DNA of 64,000 nt, from contig CAZRKH010000127.1 of the NCBI GenBank assembly GCA_964600785.1, positions 8,530 to 72,529 on the forward strand. Reading direction: 5' to 3'. The notes beneath the pieces were generated by a model. It had not been told where the DNA came from. It saw only the letters and a list, made by a program, of their open reading frames with translations, and did not search any database. Shown here one piece after another: positions 54,008 through 62,560 of this stretch. The DNA comes from M30B53 sp964600785 (lineage in GTDB: Bacteria > Planctomycetota > Planctomycetia > Pirellulales > UBA1268). Numbering within the stretch: the first letter of the stretch is position 1; each line of letters opens with the position of its first letter. The position numbers and the translations under genes were made by a program.

Positions 54008-55327
54008 ATGAGCGAGCAGACCGAGCCGGGCGGCTATTTCGTCGCCAACTACCCGCCCTTCGACCGCTGGACAGCCGATGCGGTCGGTGAGGTGGCCCAT
54101 GCCTTCGACCGACCGCCGACCGCGGTGCCGCTGGGTCTCTACCTGCACATCCCATTCTGCCGCAAGCGGTGCAAGTTCTGCTACTTCCGCGTCTATACAG
54201 ACAAGGCGGCAGGCGATGTCGAGCGGTATACGCAAGCCCTGGTGCGAGAGGCGGAGCTGGCCGCGAAAAAGCCGGCGGTCGCCGGCCGGCCATTGCGATA
54301 CGTCTACTTCGGCGGCGGCACCCCGTCTTTCCTCAGCGTCCGGCAGCTGGAGCGTCTCGTCGAGGGGCTCCACGGCAGCTTCGGCTGGGACGCTGCGGAA
54401 GAGGTGACGTTTGAGTGCGAGCCGGGAACTCTCTCCGAGCCGAAGGTGCGGGCCCTCGCCGAGCTTGGAATGACCCGCATCAGTTTGGGTGTGGAGAACT
54501 TCGACGACGACATCCTGCGGGCCAACGGGCGGGCCCATCTCTCCGCCGAGATCGAGCGGGCCTGGGGCTGGATTCGCGAGGCCGGGTTTCCAAGCACCAA
54601 CGTCGATTTGATTGCGGGAATGGTCGGCGAGACCGACACCTCTTGGCGGGCCACGCTCGAGCGGACGCTCGCGATGGAGCCCGACAGCGTCACGATCTAC
54701 CAGATGGAACTGCCCCACAACACCACCCTGGTCCATGATTGGAAGCAATCAGGCGTGCCGGCCCCGGTGGCCGACTGGCCGACGAAACGCCGCTGGGTCG
54801 GCGAGGCATTCGACCGCTTCCTCGCCGCTGGCTATTCGATCTCCAGTGGCTACACGCTCGTCCGCGATCCCGAGCGGGTGCAGTTTCGCTACCGCGACAT
54901 GCTCTGGGAGGGGAGCGACCTGGTTGCCCTCGGCGTGGCAAGTTTCGGGCATCTCTCGGGCGTCCACTATCAAAATGCCGTCCACTGGGAGCCGTACCTT
55001 GAAACGGTCGAGGCGGGCTGCCTGCCCATCACCCGGGGCCTGGTTCTCTCTCCACGGGAGCGGCTGATCCGCGAAATGGTGCTCTGTCTCAAGCGGGGCG
55101 GCCTCGATACCGGGCGGCTGGCGGCGAAGCATGGGGTGGACGTGCTCGAGGAATGGTCCGAGGTGTGGCAGGGGCTCGAGGCGGAGGGGCAGATTGAGCT
55201 GTGCGACGGCCAGCCTCGGCTCACCCGCCGCGGCCTGCTGCGGGTCGATTCGCTGGTGCCGCGGTTTTTCGAGCCTGCCGCGGGGGTGAATCCGCCGACA
55301 ATCCGGCAGCTTTCTACCGGCAGTTAG
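54008..55327 (+). CDS. HemN/HemW-like radical SAM protein
   Basis: A 439-aa radical SAM enzyme. The cluster motif is HIPFCRKRCKFCYFRVY (CxxxCxxC), followed by YFGGGTPSFLS, the HemN-family TFECEPGTLSEPKVR and GMTRISLGVENFDDDIL, and a C-terminal HemN-like domain. HemW has CxYCDF and HemN CxFCGC; this one has CKFCYF, so neither function can be assigned. Context with a prenyl synthase fusion suggests a dedicated biosynthetic role rather than heme. Confidence 0.85.
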   Translation: MSEQTEPGGYFVANYPPFDRWTADAVGEVAHAFDRPPTAVPLGLYLHIPFCRKRCKFCYFRVYTDKAAGDVERYTQALVREAELAAKKPAVAGRPLRYVYFGGGTPSFLSVRQLERLVEGLHGSFGWDAAEEVTFECEPGTLSEPKVRALAELGMTRISLGVENFDDDILRANGRAHLSAEIERAWGWIREAGFPSTNVDLIAGMVGETDTSWRATLERTLAMEPDSVTIYQMELPHNTTLVHDWKQSGVPAPVADWPTKRRWVGEAFDRFLAAGYSISSGYTLVRDPERVQFRYRDMLWEGSDLVALGVASFGHLSGVHYQNAVHWEPYLETVEAGCLPITRGLVLSPRERLIREMVLCLKRGGLDTGRLAAKHGVDVLEEWSEVWQGLEAEGQIELCDGQPRLTRRGLLRVDSLVPRFFEPAAGVNPPTIRQLSTGS

Positions 55328-55354
55328 CCGTGACCCGCTCTGGACGGTTCCCAT

Positions 55355-57289
55355 GTGGGAAGCAAGACTTGCGTCGAGCTGAGCAGGCCTGAAATCGGTT
55401 CGGCCGGCCCTTGGACTGCCGGCGCGACAGCCTTTTGTGAGGTCGATGTGAGCCAGGTTGGCCGTTCGGAAAGCGTCTCGATCGCGGCCACTGTAGGTGC
55501 GTCGTCGGCGACGGGGGACGTGACGCCGGCGCTCGCGGTGCCCGCGGCAAAGGCTTTGCGAGAGCGACTGCGGGCGGTTGCCAGCGACATGGTGGCGGGC
55601 TGGCGGATCCGCGGGCTGCCCGAGACGGTGGGCTCCCAGGCGGGGCTGAGGCGGGTTGCCGAGGAGGTGGCCGCCCGCGGGGGCGGCGGGGCGGAGCATG
55701 CCGGCTGGGTGATGGTCACGCTGGTCAGCGAATACTGGCGGGATGCTCTGGCGGCCAAGGGCGGTCGCCGCCTGCTATTGCTGCCGGACTGCCCGCATGC
55801 CCGAAGCGGCGAGAGCCCGCGTATCTGCGGCCCGCAGTGTCTCTTCGCCACGCTCGCCGCGGCGGGAGAAGACTCTGGCTGGAGCGTCCGCCCGACCGCG
55901 GAGGCGGTGGGGGTGATCGCCGAGCTTGTCGCGGGCCGCTGCGAAGGGGTGGTCGGGGTGGCAGGCCTGCCGGAATTGCAGAAGGCCTTCGAAGTCCTGC
56001 CGGTCTTTTCGGTGCCGATCGCGGCGGTTCCGCTCGATCCGTCATGTGCATTGCGGCCGTGCGGTGAGCAACTCGACGCGGAGCGGGTGCTCTCGTTCTT
56101 GGGGGTCGCCGATGGTGCTTTCTCGCCGGTCGCCGACCATCTGCCGCTGTTGCGGGAATCGGCCGAACTCTTCCGCCGCGAATCGCTGTCGCGAATGCTG
56201 CGGCAGCTGCGGATCGAACCGTCCGCAGGAGAGTGCGAGAGCGGGCGAGACGACGGAGGAAACGCCGTCGGTCCTCTGGCACCGCTTGAGGCGACCGACA
56301 GCTTGGCGATCGACTTTCTTGCGCGTGGCGGCAAGTTCCTCAGGCCTTTCATGGCCCTGGCGGCCTACGACGCGGTCGTCGGCGACCGTCAGGCGGGCCT
56401 CGTCAAGACGGCTCATCCCGGGGGGAGTCGCGATGCCGCTGCGGCGGCCGCGGTCGCAATCGAGGTGTTTCACAAGGCATCGCTGGTGCACGACGACATT
56501 GAAGATGACGACGCAATGCGGTATGGCCGCCCCACGCTGCATCGCGAGCACGGAATTCCGACCGCTCTGAATGCGGGCGACATGCTGATCGGTCTCGGCT
56601 ACCGGATCGTGGCCGAACTTGGCAGCCTTTCGCCGCAGCCGGCCGCAGACGCGAGGCTCGAACGGGACCTGCTGCGAACGCTCTCGTCGGCCCACCTGCG
56701 GCTTGCCCGCGGGCAGGGGGCCGAACTCTGGTGGCGGGACAACTCCCGCCGTCGGCTTTCGCCGGCCGAGGCGATCGAGATTTATGGGCTCAAAACGTCG
56801 CCTGCCTTCGAGGCGGCGGTCCTGATGGGGGTGCGGCTGGCCGGCTGCGAGCCCGCCGAGGCGGGCGACCTCTCCGGTTACGCGCTGCACATCGGCACCG
56901 CGTTTCAGGTGCTCAACGACCTCAAGGATTGGCACGGCGATTCGGAGAACCTTCGCCGCCGGGCCGGCGATCTGCTGGCCGGCCGGCCAACGGTGCTCTG
57001 GGCCCTGGCGATGGAACGGCTCGCCTCGGACGATGCTGACCGCCTGGCGGCGCTCTCGGCGGGCGATTGCCGGGAGGATGACGCCGCACGACTCCAGCAG
57101 GCCCGGGATCTCTACCTCGAGGCCGACGTCTTTGGGCGTTCGGCCGAGATCGTGATCGACATCCGGCAGCAGGCCCTCGCGGCGGCCGCCGGCTGCCGCA
57201 TCGGTCGGCTCCGCGACGTGATGGAGTTTCTGCTCGATTTGGCGGTGCCGGAGTCGGCTGTGGCGGGCTTGGGCCACTCGCGGGGTTGA
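55355..57289 (+). CDS. DUF116-like domain fused to polyprenyl diphosphate synthase
   Basis: A 644-aa fusion. Residues about 75-240 look like a DUF116 domain: LLLLPDCPHARSGE, RICGPQCLFATLA, VVGVAGLPELQKAF, DPSCALRPCG. The usual Cys of the VAC motif is replaced (VAG). Residues about 310-640 are a trans-prenyl synthase: GGKFLRPFMAL, aspartate-rich FHKASLVHDDIEDDDAMR, GIPTALNAGDMLI, and the second motif LNDLKDW, with Asn for the first Asp. It should make a linear prenyl diphosphate of unknown length. GTG 55355 is assumed; the first 70 residues are weakly conserved. Confidence 0.82.
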   Translation: MGSKTCVELSRPEIGSAGPWTAGATAFCEVDVSQVGRSESVSIAATVGASSATGDVTPALAVPAAKALRERLRAVASDMVAGWRIRGLPETVGSQAGLRRVAEEVAARGGGGAEHAGWVMVTLVSEYWRDALAAKGGRRLLLLPDCPHARSGESPRICGPQCLFATLAAAGEDSGWSVRPTAEAVGVIAELVAGRCEGVVGVAGLPELQKAFEVLPVFSVPIAAVPLDPSCALRPCGEQLDAERVLSFLGVADGAFSPVADHLPLLRESAELFRRESLSRMLRQLRIEPSAGECESGRDDGGNAVGPLAPLEATDSLAIDFLARGGKFLRPFMALAAYDAVVGDRQAGLVKTAHPGGSRDAAAAAAVAIEVFHKASLVHDDIEDDDAMRYGRPTLHREHGIPTALNAGDMLIGLGYRIVAELGSLSPQPAADARLERDLLRTLSSAHLRLARGQGAELWWRDNSRRRLSPAEAIEIYGLKTSPAFEAAVLMGVRLAGCEPAEAGDLSGYALHIGTAFQVLNDLKDWHGDSENLRRRAGDLLAGRPTVLWALAMERLASDDADRLAALSAGDCREDDAARLQQARDLYLEADVFGRSAEIVIDIRQQALAAAAGCRIGRLRDVMEFLLDLAVPESAVAGLGHSRG

Positions 57290-57346
57290 CCGCTGCTGCG
57301 GTAGACTCTCGAGCTGTCTTCATTGCCCGAGATATCCCGGCCGCCC

Positions 57347-57889
57347 ATGTCAACCTCCCCCGTTACCCGCGGTGAGGAACTTCTCAGACTGTTCCACGAT
57401 TCTCCGGCGGAATGCGGCCTGATCTCGCCGGTTGAGCCGGAGGCGGTGCCCTCCCCCTTTCGCGATTTGCTCGACCATGCCAGTCACATGACGACCGCCA
57501 TGCAGCGGTACCATGGCGGGCCGGTGGCACTCGAGGTGATCGCGGTGTGCGAACCGACCGGCGGCCGCCGGTACGCCCGCGAGATCCTGCTCACCGGGCC
57601 TTCCGGGAAGGTCGTGCAGTTTGGCATCGTGCGGATCGACCTCGACAGTGTGACCGACGAAGTTGCCCGACGGATTCTCGCCAGAGAGACACCCCTCGGC
57701 CGGATTCTCATCGAGTCGGCGATGCATCGCGACATCGACGCGGTGCAACTGCTCGCCGTGGAGCCGAGGGAGATCCTCACGGAACTGATCGGACCGGCAG
57801 CGACCTTCGGACGGGTCGCCGAGATTCGGCTTGACGGGCAGCCCGCGATCGAACTGCTCGAGATCGTGGCGGCAGGCTCGCTCGGCTGA
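57347..57889 (+). CDS. Chorismate-lyase-like (DUF98-type) protein
   Basis: A 180-aa protein. The pattern YAREILLTGPSGKVVQFGIV, RRILARETPLGRILIE, and the end AEIRLDGQPAIELLEIV resembles DUF98/UbiC chorismate lyases, including the C-terminal Glu. If correct it would release 4-hydroxybenzoate and pyruvate from chorismate. The assignment is by pattern recall only. Start ATG 57347 (MSTSPVTRGEEL); a TTG at 57323 is possible. It directly follows the prenyl synthase fusion, an association reminiscent of quinone synthesis. Confidence 0.6.
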   Translation: MSTSPVTRGEELLRLFHDSPAECGLISPVEPEAVPSPFRDLLDHASHMTTAMQRYHGGPVALEVIAVCEPTGGRRYAREILLTGPSGKVVQFGIVRIDLDSVTDEVARRILARETPLGRILIESAMHRDIDAVQLLAVEPREILTELIGPAATFGRVAEIRLDGQPAIELLEIVAAGSLG

Positions 57890-58001
57890 GCCAACACGCC
57901 TCGTAGAGGCGATCCGCGGCCGGCGGCGGGGGCAGCGGGGGCGGAGCGTGCTTGTTGCGCAAAGTCTTGCGGAGAAACCCTTTGCGGCCTCTGGGTTGAG
58001 G

Positions 58002-58030
58002 TTGACTCACTGCGTAAACTGCGCTATATT
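58002..58030 (+). promoter_or_regulatory. Near-consensus sigma-70 promoter
   Basis: TTGACT and TATATT separated by 17 bases, the best-looking promoter in the window. The expected start is near 58037, 410 bases upstream of the response regulator start, so it drives a long leader or a separate small RNA. Confidence 0.65.
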
Positions 58031-58036
58031 CCGAAC

Positions 58037-58193
58037 AGCCTGGCAAGGATGGCAAGCTTGGCGACACCCCGGCGTCGGAAGCTGCGGGCTTCCTGGGTGG
58101 CACGCGAATCGGCGTGACCTCCGGAAACTGCGGCCCGAGGGTCGGAATGCGAACAAGGGAGTCGGTAGCAACGAAGCCTTGGTGTCGTTTTTC
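58037..58193 (+). ncRNA. Candidate small RNA of unknown class
   Basis: A stretch of about 155 bases between a consensus promoter and a weak terminator-like hairpin. It contains a 6-bp stem GGAAGC/GCTTCC (58077-58093), GC-rich 3' parts and a run of five T after a 5-bp stem AACGA/TCGTT. It does not match tmRNA, RNase P RNA, SRP RNA or a riboswitch that I can recall. Alternatively it is simply the 5' leader of the downstream two-component operon. Confidence 0.4.
58170..58192 (+). terminator. Weak intrinsic terminator-like hairpin
   Basis: A 5-bp stem AACGA (58170-58174) with TCGTT (58185-58189), loop of ten, overlapping a run of five T (58188-58192). The stem is AT-rich, so efficiency is uncertain. 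Confidence 0.35.
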
Positions 58194-58449
58194 TCTGCCC
58201 TCTGACCCCGGCACAACGCGTCGACACGGAGTTCGACGGGTGCCCTGCACGTGGTCCTCGGCATGATGTCGCAGGCAGCGTCAGGGCGCGAAGCCCCCCT
58301 TGGGGGTTTCGGGCAACTTGGAGGCCTAGGCATGCAGGGGCTGGTTCGTCACGGAGCGACGAATTCCTTTCGGAACGTGTTTCGTGGCACGGGGCCTTGC
58401 GTGCCGTAAAACTAGCCACACCACGGCTAGGGAGAGGGTGGTACGGCAG

Positions 58450-59037
58450 ATGCAAAAGACGGTGTATACAACCGGCGAGGCGGCGAAAATCTGCAAGGTC
58501 AGCCAGCAGACGATCATCCGCTGTTTCGATTCCGGGCAGCTCAAGGGCTTCCGTGTTCCGGGAAGCCGCTTCCGCAGGATCCCGCGGGATCAACTGTTCC
58601 TTTTTATGCGTGACAACGGCATTCCGACCGACGCCCTCGAAAGCGGCCGGCGGAAAATTCTCGTGGTTGACGACGATGCCGACCTCGTGGAGCTGATTAC
58701 CGACGTGCTCGAGCGGGACGGCCGCTTCGAGACGAGAAGCGTGAACAACGGATTTGACGCGGGCATGATGGTCAAGGAATATCGGCCAGACCTGATCGTG
58801 CTCGACGTGATGCTGCCCGATATCAACGGCAAGGAAGTCTGCCAGCGGGTGCGGAGCGACTCGACGATGGACGAAGTGCGGATCATCTGCATTTCGGGGA
58901 TGTGCGAGCCGGACCGAATTGAGGATCTCAAGCTCTCTGGAGCCAACGAGTTCCTGCAGAAGCCCTTTGAGGCGGAGGTGCTTCTCGACCGGATCTGCAG
59001 CCTGCTCGACATCGAGTCGGTGCCGGCTGGCGGCTGA
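58450..59037 (+). CDS. Response regulator with N-terminal excisionase-type HTH
   Basis: A 195-aa protein in reversed layout. The N-terminal domain (about 1-60) is an excisionase/MerR-like HTH: VYTTGEAAKICKVSQQTI, SGQLKGFRVPGSRFRRIP. The receiver domain follows (about 68-185), with the acidic pocket VVDDDAD, phospho-acceptor Asp in LIVLDVMLPDING and Lys in LQKPFEAE. It probably controls local genes. Start ATG 58450 (MQKTVYTTG); the longer frame upstream has no support. Nine bases separate it from the kinase gene. Confidence 0.92.
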   Translation: MQKTVYTTGEAAKICKVSQQTIIRCFDSGQLKGFRVPGSRFRRIPRDQLFLFMRDNGIPTDALESGRRKILVVDDDADLVELITDVLERDGRFETRSVNNGFDAGMMVKEYRPDLIVLDVMLPDINGKEVCQRVRSDSTMDEVRIICISGMCEPDRIEDLKLSGANEFLQKPFEAEVLLDRICSLLDIESVPAGG

Positions 59038-59046
59038 TCGCCCGCA

Positions 59047-60231
59047 ATGCACGACAATCCGAGTCCATCCCCCGAATCGAGCGGCGCATGGCTGGTGCTC
59101 GAGGGCCCCGCGGGGCCCTCGAGCACGCCGCTGTCGCTCGGTGAATGCCTTGGCGTCGCCTCCGCGGTGGCTGCCTGGGCTGCCGGGGGAGGCGAAACGC
59201 TGCTCGACCTGCTCGAGAAAAGCCGGCCGGCTGAGGCCGCGGGCCAGTCGCCGGTGGTGGCGGCGTGGGTTGCGGCGGGCCGCGGCCGTGGTGAGTCATG
59301 CCAAGGCCTCTTCGCCCGCCTTCGCGACGACCTGCTCTTCGCCGCGGAGCATCATGGAGTTTCGCAGGAGGCCCGCCTGCTCTCGCAAGTCGTGGCACTC
59401 GCCGCCGGGCACCGGGAGCTTGTCACCTCTTTTGATGCCCGGCTGAGGGAGTCGCGGATCGATGCGATGCGACGGCTCGCCTACGGTGCCGGTCACGAGA
59501 TCAACAATCCTCTCGCCAACATTGCCGCCCGGGGCCAGTCGCTGTTGCGGGACGAGGTCGATCCGGAGCGCCGCCGCCGTCTGGCGACGATTGTCGATCA
59601 GGCCTTCCGCGCCCGCGACATGATCGGTGGCCTGATGGTCTTCGCCCGTCCGCCGAAGCCCTGTGTGGCACGCATCGATCTCACCCGCCGTCTGGCCGAG
59701 GTCGTCACTTCGCTCGGCCGGAGCCTTGCGGGGCGGGCGATCCGCCTGGAATACCAGCCACCCCCGGAGCCGGTCGTAGCCGACCTCGATCCGGCGATCG
59801 TCGCTGACGCGGTACGGGCGGTGCTTCTCAATGCCTTGGAGGCGGTCGGCGAGCGGGGTCGTGTTGAGCTGGCGGTGGCCCGGCAGGGCGGTGACGGGCA
59901 GATCGTGGTGAGCGTGATCGACGACGGGCCCGGCCTGTCACGCGAGGAAATCGACCGCGTGTTCGATCCGTTCCACAGCGGGCGGGAGGCCGGCCGCGGC
60001 CTTGGTATCGGGCTTTCCAAGGCCTGGCGGCTGGTCCAGTTGTGCGACGGCAATCTCTCGATCAACGCCCGAGAAGGGCTGGGAACGACGGTGCGGATCG
60101 AATTGCCCGAGGCCGGTGGATCCGCCTGCGATCGGCAAGCCGATTCCGGTCGTGACACCGGCGACGGGGCGGATGACCAAACGGGCGATTCCCCCCCCGG
60201 CCACTCGCGTGGGGCCGCCGCTGAGGTCTGA
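59047..60231 (+). CDS. Cytoplasmic sensor histidine kinase
   Basis: A 394-aa kinase with no membrane segments. An unassigned N-terminal region (about 1-135) precedes the H-box (YGAGHEINNPLANIAARG) and HATPase motifs NALEAVGERGRVELAV, VIDDGPGLSREE, GREAGRGLGIGLSKA. It is the likely partner of the response regulator just upstream. The signal is unknown. Confidence 0.9.
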   Translation: MHDNPSPSPESSGAWLVLEGPAGPSSTPLSLGECLGVASAVAAWAAGGGETLLDLLEKSRPAEAAGQSPVVAAWVAAGRGRGESCQGLFARLRDDLLFAAEHHGVSQEARLLSQVVALAAGHRELVTSFDARLRESRIDAMRRLAYGAGHEINNPLANIAARGQSLLRDEVDPERRRRLATIVDQAFRARDMIGGLMVFARPPKPCVARIDLTRRLAEVVTSLGRSLAGRAIRLEYQPPPEPVVADLDPAIVADAVRAVLLNALEAVGERGRVELAVARQGGDGQIVVSVIDDGPGLSREEIDRVFDPFHSGREAGRGLGIGLSKAWRLVQLCDGNLSINAREGLGTTVRIELPEAGGSACDRQADSGRDTGDGADDQTGDSPPGHSRGAAAEV

Positions 60232-60400
60232 AAGCCGGCCGCTGCGACACTCGCCGGCAGGCTTTGCCTATCCTTCCCTGCTTGCCGCCAGGGGCAGGGT
60301 TCACGCGCCAGCCGGACTTGCTGCTGTTGCCCACGTTTTTTATTCTGCGGCCGATCGGTTGGTCGGTGGCTGCTCGCCGACGGTTCATGGCTGATCGTGG

Positions 60401-62560
60401 ATGGTGATGGATCGCCGCTTGAGTGAGGGAAGCATGGATGTGTCAACCAGTCAGGGGAGAGCCGCCCGCCCAGACGTCGGTGATCCGCTGGCCGCACCGC
60501 CTGAGCCGAGGGTTCCCAGTGGCCGGGTTGTTCTCGAGGGCCTCATGCCCCGCCGCGGCTTCCGCCGTGGCAGCAGCCGCGGGCCGACATTCGATACGCT
60601 CCGCGGCGCGGTCAGCAGGGTCGCCGGGTGGTTGATCGACCGGCAGGCCGAGGATGGCCATTGGCGGGCGGCGCTGGAGGGTGACACGATCCTCGAGAGC
60701 GAGTACCTGCTTCTGTTGGCCTGGCAGGGCCGACTCGACCGTCCCGAGGTGCCCGGAGCGGCCCGTCGCCTCCTCGAGCAGCAGCTTCCCGAGGGCGGCT
60801 GGGCGATCTATCCCGGCGGGCCTGCCGAGATCAGCGCCAGCGTGAAGGCCTACCTGGCGTTGAAACTGCTCGGCCACCGCTCGGAGGAGCCGGCAATGCG
60901 ACGGGCAGCCGAGGTCATTCGACAGCTCGGTGGTCCCTGGGCCGTCAACAGCTTCACCCGCTTCTACCTGGCACTGCTCGGGCAGATGCCCTACTCGGCC
61001 TGCCCGGCCGTGCCGCCCGAGATGGCCCTTTTGCCTCGTTGGTTTCCGATCAACCTGCACAGCGTGTCGGCCTGGTCGCGAACGATGATCGTGCCGCTCT
61101 CTTTGATGTGGACCTTCAAGCCGCTGCGTCGTGTGCCGGCGGCGAAGGGAATCGGCGAACTCTTCGGCCCCCGGCCTCCTGCCCCGGCGGGTGACGGCTG
61201 GGAGCGGTTCTTCCGCGGCATCGACCGCCTGCTCAAGGCCTGCGAGAGCCTCGGGCTGACGCCGCTGCGGCGGCGGGCGGTGGCGGCCTGCCGCCGCTGG
61301 ATGCTCGAGAGGTTTGACGGCAGCGACGGGCTCGGGGCGATCTTTCCGCCGATCGTGTGGAGCATCATCGCGCTGGAATCGATGGGCTGCCGAAACGACT
61401 CCCCGGAGGTGCAGGAGGCCTGGAAGCAGCTCGAGCGGCTTATCGAGCGGGAGCCCGACGGCACGACCCGGCTCGAGCCCTGCCGTTCGCCTGTGTGGGA
61501 CACCGCAATCACGCTGCGTTCCCTCTGCGACGCGACTTCGGTGGTTTCGCTGCCCGGTGGTGAGCCGCTTGATCGGGCCGCCGACTGGCTGCTGGCGCGG
61601 GAGATACGCTCCCCCGGTGACTGGGCCGAACAGGTTTCGGCCGAGCCGTCGGGCTGGTGCTTCGAGTATGCCAACCGCTTCTATCCCGATGTCGACGATA
61701 CCGCGATGGTGCTTCTGGCCTTGGCCGACTACCGACTGTCGGCCGAACGCGGGGCGTGTGGTCGCGGCCCCGAAAGCGGTGCAAGGCTCCGCCGCCTCGG
61801 CGAGGCGAGCCAGCGCGGGCTCGACTGGCTTTTGGCGATGCAAAATGCCGACGGCGGCTGGGGGGCGTTCGACAAAGACAACACCTTCGAACTGCTCTGC
61901 AAGGTGCCCTTCGCCGACCACAACGCGATGATCGATCCGAGTTCACCCGACCTGGCCGGGAGGGTTCTCGAGGCCCTCGGAAGGCTCGGCCTCCGCCGCG
62001 GGCATGCGGGGGTCGATCGCGGGGTCGCCTACCTACGGCGTACGCAGGATCCCGATGGCGGCTGGTTCGGCCGCTGGGGTGTCAACTATCTCTACGGAAC
62101 ATGGCAGGCGATTCAGGGACTGGTCGCGGTGGGCGTGAGTGTCGAGGATGACGCGATTCGACGGGCCGTCGACTGGCTCTGCCGACACCAGCAGCCCGAT
62201 GGCGGCTGGGGCGAATCACCGCGAAGCTACGAGGATTCAGCCTGGGTGGGTCGCGGCGAGCCGACCGCCTCGCAGACCGCCTGGGCCGTGGCGGCGCTCG
62301 CGGTTGCCGGCCATGGCAACCCCGAGCCGCTTGCCCGTGGTGTGGACTGGCTGCTCCGCAGGCAAAAGCCCGACGGCAGTTGGGAGGAGACCGCATTTAC
62401 CGGCACCGGTTTCCCCAAGGTCTTCTACCTCCGCTATCACTATTACCCCATCTACTTTCCGCTGTTGGCGATGTCCCACGTGCTCCGCAATCGGGATGCC
62501 GCGGCGCAAGGGGTCGGCGGCGAGGCCGCCCTGCCCCGACACGATTTTCAGGAGGTATGA
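60401..62560 (+). CDS. shc: Squalene-hopene cyclase
   Basis: A 719-aa terpene cyclase of the membrane-surface type. The catalytic acid motif DVDDTA (about residues 430-435) and the QW repeats are present: NADGGWGAFDKDNTFE, LRRTQDPDGGWFGRWGVNYL, LCRHQQPDGGWGE and LLRRQKPDGSWEE. The C-terminal TGTGFPKVFYLRYHYYPIYF segment is diagnostic of hopene cyclases. It has about 60 extra N-terminal residues; an in-frame ATG at 60434 with a GAGGGAAG site is an alternative start. Squalene synthesis genes are not in the window. Its stop abuts hpnH. Confidence 0.95.
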   Translation: MVMDRRLSEGSMDVSTSQGRAARPDVGDPLAAPPEPRVPSGRVVLEGLMPRRGFRRGSSRGPTFDTLRGAVSRVAGWLIDRQAEDGHWRAALEGDTILESEYLLLLAWQGRLDRPEVPGAARRLLEQQLPEGGWAIYPGGPAEISASVKAYLALKLLGHRSEEPAMRRAAEVIRQLGGPWAVNSFTRFYLALLGQMPYSACPAVPPEMALLPRWFPINLHSVSAWSRTMIVPLSLMWTFKPLRRVPAAKGIGELFGPRPPAPAGDGWERFFRGIDRLLKACESLGLTPLRRRAVAACRRWMLERFDGSDGLGAIFPPIVWSIIALESMGCRNDSPEVQEAWKQLERLIEREPDGTTRLEPCRSPVWDTAITLRSLCDATSVVSLPGGEPLDRAADWLLAREIRSPGDWAEQVSAEPSGWCFEYANRFYPDVDDTAMVLLALADYRLSAERGACGRGPESGARLRRLGEASQRGLDWLLAMQNADGGWGAFDKDNTFELLCKVPFADHNAMIDPSSPDLAGRVLEALGRLGLRRGHAGVDRGVAYLRRTQDPDGGWFGRWGVNYLYGTWQAIQGLVAVGVSVEDDAIRRAVDWLCRHQQPDGGWGESPRSYEDSAWVGRGEPTASQTAWAVAALAVAGHGNPEPLARGVDWLLRRQKPDGSWEETAFTGTGFPKVFYLRYHYYPIYFPLLAMSHVLRNRDAAAQGVGGEAALPRHDFQEV

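Larger units (their letters stand above)
57890..58449. other. Long intergenic region before the two-component pair
   Basis: About 560 bases without a convincing protein gene. It contains the consensus promoter (58002-58030), hairpins at 58077-58093 and a possible terminator (58170-58192). A 22-codon ORF begins at the ATG at 58050 but has no proper ribosome-binding site. Downstream, a strong stem (about 58292-58312; arms GAAGCCCCC and GGGGGTTTC) lies in the leader of the response regulator gene. Confidence 0.55.

Noticed and set aside
57286..57307. TTGACC and TAGACT before the chorismate-lyase-like gene
   Set aside because: The boxes are only ten bases apart, too close for a sigma-70 promoter.
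58050..58118. A 22-codon open frame inside the candidate small RNA
   Set aside because: The purine-rich stretch before its ATG is too close to serve as a ribosome-binding site, and the peptide has no features.
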